From positions 81,251-145,250 of the forward strand of contig NZ_JTGN01000015.1 of NCBI RefSeq assembly GCF_000797495.1: 64,000 nt of DNA, read 5' to 3'. Within the stretch, counting starts at the first letter, position 1. Every line of letters begins with the position of its first letter. The stretch is from Robinsoniella peoriensis (GTDB lineage Bacteria > Bacillota > Clostridia > Lachnospirales > Lachnospiraceae). The notes beneath the pieces are model-generated. The model was not told the DNA's origin, did not search any database, and saw only the letters and a program-made list of their open reading frames with translations. Both the position numbers and the translations under genes were made by a program. Shown here piece by piece: positions 62,672 through 64,000 of this stretch.

Positions 62672-63601
62672 ATGTTAGCAAACTTAAATGATGTATTGTA
62701 TCCGGCAAAAAAGGGCAAATATGCAGTTGGTTTGTTCAATGCAGTTACGCTGGAGTTGGCAAGGGGGATTATTGCAGCGGCTGAAGAGACAGGATCTCCG
62801 GTTATTATGGGGACCGCAGAGGTTCTGCTTCCTTATGGTCCAATGGAAGAGTTGTCATATTTTTTAATTCCTATGGCTAAAAAGGCAAAAGTGCCTGTTG
62901 TCATCCATTTTGATCATGGACTGACAAAAGATGCCTGTCTGAAAGCTTTAGATCTGGGATTTTCATCGATTATGTATGACTGCTCTACGGACAGTTATGA
63001 TGAAAATGTAGAGAAGGTGAGAGAAATGGCGGATATTGCCCACTCTTACGGAGCTACTATTGAAGGTGAACTGGGACATGTAGGAGATAATGAGGGCTCA
63101 CATGAAGGCAGTTCCCACATGGAGGACCCGAGTAAATTCTATACAGATCCGGCACAGGCTAAAGATTTTGTAGATAAGACAGGAGTAGATGCTCTGGCAA
63201 TTGCCGTAGGAACGGCGCATGGTGCCTATAAGCTTCCTCCAAAACTGGATTTTGAACGTATTAAAACAATTGCGAATACCATTGATGTTCCCCTGGTGCT
63301 GCATGGCGGTTCGGGACTGAAGGATGAAGATTTTAAGAAGGCAATTAATTGCGGAATCAGCAAGGTTAATATATTTACGGACATTAATATTGCAGCTGTA
63401 GAAGCAGAGTTCCGGGCATTTGAGTATATGGAAAAAGGGATTATAGACCTGGTGCCTGCAGCGGTGCAGGCAGTTAAGATGGAGGTCCGAAAGAAAATGG
63501 AATTGTTCGGGTCTGTGGGACAGGTCTATAGTAATAAAGCAGATATTCATGCGCTGATTGAACAGGTAGTGAAAGAAGTAATGGCGCAATATAAAAAATA
63601 A
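62672..63601 (+). CDS. fba: Class II fructose-1,6-bisphosphate aldolase family protein
   Basis: A 309-residue zinc-dependent ketose-bisphosphate aldolase. Zinc ligands are in VVIHFDHGLTKDA (about 82-94) and LVLHGGSGL (about 208-216). The phosphate- and substrate-binding segments EGELGHVGDNEG and VGTAHGAYK are present. Fructose and tagatose bisphosphate aldolases are hard to separate by motif; the strong own promoter favours the glycolytic enzyme. GGAGAGGG precedes the ATG. Confidence 0.9.
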   Translation: MLANLNDVLYPAKKGKYAVGLFNAVTLELARGIIAAAEETGSPVIMGTAEVLLPYGPMEELSYFLIPMAKKAKVPVVIHFDHGLTKDACLKALDLGFSSIMYDCSTDSYDENVEKVREMADIAHSYGATIEGELGHVGDNEGSHEGSSHMEDPSKFYTDPAQAKDFVDKTGVDALAIAVGTAHGAYKLPPKLDFERIKTIANTIDVPLVLHGGSGLKDEDFKKAINCGISKVNIFTDINIAAVEAEFRAFEYMEKGIIDLVPAAVQAVKMEVRKKMELFGSVGQVYSNKADIHALIEQVVKEVMAQYKK

Positions 63602-63778
63602 AGTTGGAACACTATTGTACAAATTGTAATCAATTGCTGTAAGATAGAATTTTAAAACGCGTTTTGGTTGAATTTGATTATACGCGTAGATATAAAATAA
63701 AAGAAAACTTATTTGCGGCGATATTAGTGTAATAATAATAAAGTACAAATAAAATATTATAGTAAAGATCAAACAAAG
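63602..63778. other. Gene-free spacer after fba with a short palindrome
   Basis: A/T-rich, with no gene seen. AAAACGCGTTTT (63653-63664) is a perfect palindrome centred on CG, the form of LacI/CcpA-family operators, but no promoter is clearly tied to it. Confidence 0.3.
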
Positions 63779-63834
63779 GATACACCAGAGGAGATTTTAG
63801 AATAGTAATCTTCTCCGGTGTATCTTTTATTTTG
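63779..63834 (+). terminator. Strong terminator downstream of fba
   Basis: GATACACCAGAGGAGATT and AATCTTCTCCGGTGTATC form a long stem of 18 positions with two mismatched or wobble pairs, then TTTTATTTTG. Confidence 0.85.
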
Positions 63835-63876
63835 TAAAAATCCGTTATTAGAAAAAAATTAGAATATTATACATTA

Positions 63877-63892
63877 TTGTGTATATACACAA
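63877..63892. promoter_or_regulatory. Palindrome, candidate operator near the right edge
   Basis: TTGTGTATATACACAA is a perfect 16-bp palindrome in an A/T-rich, gene-free stretch (63835-64000). It probably belongs to a gene beyond the window. Confidence 0.35.
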
Positions 63893-64000
63893 ATAGTCCA
63901 AAAGGTATGTGTAAAAAATATTTATTTAAGAGAAGGTCAATCTATTGCTAGAAAGTTTTAAATAATGCTTTTTTATTGAATTAATAAAAATGATTTATTT

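Overview
The window is a stretch of a low-GC Gram-positive chromosome. Lachnospiraceae-type Clostridia fit best: typical clostridial oriC gene order, MurT/GatD, DUF3881 and DUF4446 proteins, YesMN-type two-component genes, and large secreted glycan-binding proteins with FIVAR and BspA-type repeats. Genus cannot be fixed from the sequence alone.

Left part (1-31.5 kb), accessory glycan use. Almost everything here is on the minus strand. A divergently placed YesMN-type sensor kinase/AraC response regulator pair (28.2-31.5 kb) faces an operon-like run: sugar-binding lipoprotein, two ABC permeases, GH38-type alpha-mannosidase, HAD phosphatase, giant secreted beta-helix protein, mannose-6-phosphate isomerase, a second giant beta-helix protein, and then a third. 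The three giant proteins (about 1,700 residues each) are tandem paralogues that share the N-terminal beta-helix but differ in the C-terminal wall or glycan modules. A decayed, twice-deleted copy of the mannose-6-phosphate isomerase gene lies between giants 2 and 1. This shows that the unit (giant + manA) was duplicated as a block. The set reads as: sense a sugar, cut a mannose-containing glycan outside, import it, split it with the mannosidase, and pass mannose-6-phosphate to glycolysis. Further left are a URO-D-like protein, a TetR regulator, a repeat-bearing lipoprotein and the start of a second sugar-binding lipoprotein gene, cut by the window edge.

Middle part (31.6-36.4 kb): an ECF sigma factor with its DUF4179 anti-sigma partner, a TetR/GNAT divergent pair with candidate operators, a tRNA-Arg(CCT) and a DUF3881 gene.

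Right part (36.4-64 kb), core chromosome. Moving rightward: serS, DUF4446, parB, parA, two parS sites, an unrecognised coiled-coil protein, an alpha/beta-hydrolase-fold protein that seems to lack its catalytic His, a TetR gene with clear operators, then rsmG-mnmG-mnmE-jag-yidC-yidD-rnpA-rpmH on the minus strand. oriC follows, with DnaA boxes on both sides of dnaA. Then dnaA-dnaN-rlbA-recF-gyrB-gyrA-murT-gatD-fba run on the plus strand. Genes on the two sides of the origin are transcribed away from it, as expected.

The least explained non-coding elements are a 65-bp tandem repeat before mnmE in which each unit carries a ribosome site and a 20-codon mini-ORF, a 161-bp near-complete inverted repeat between yidC and yidD, and a GC-rich, probably structured leader before the sugar-binding protein gene at 27.9 kb.
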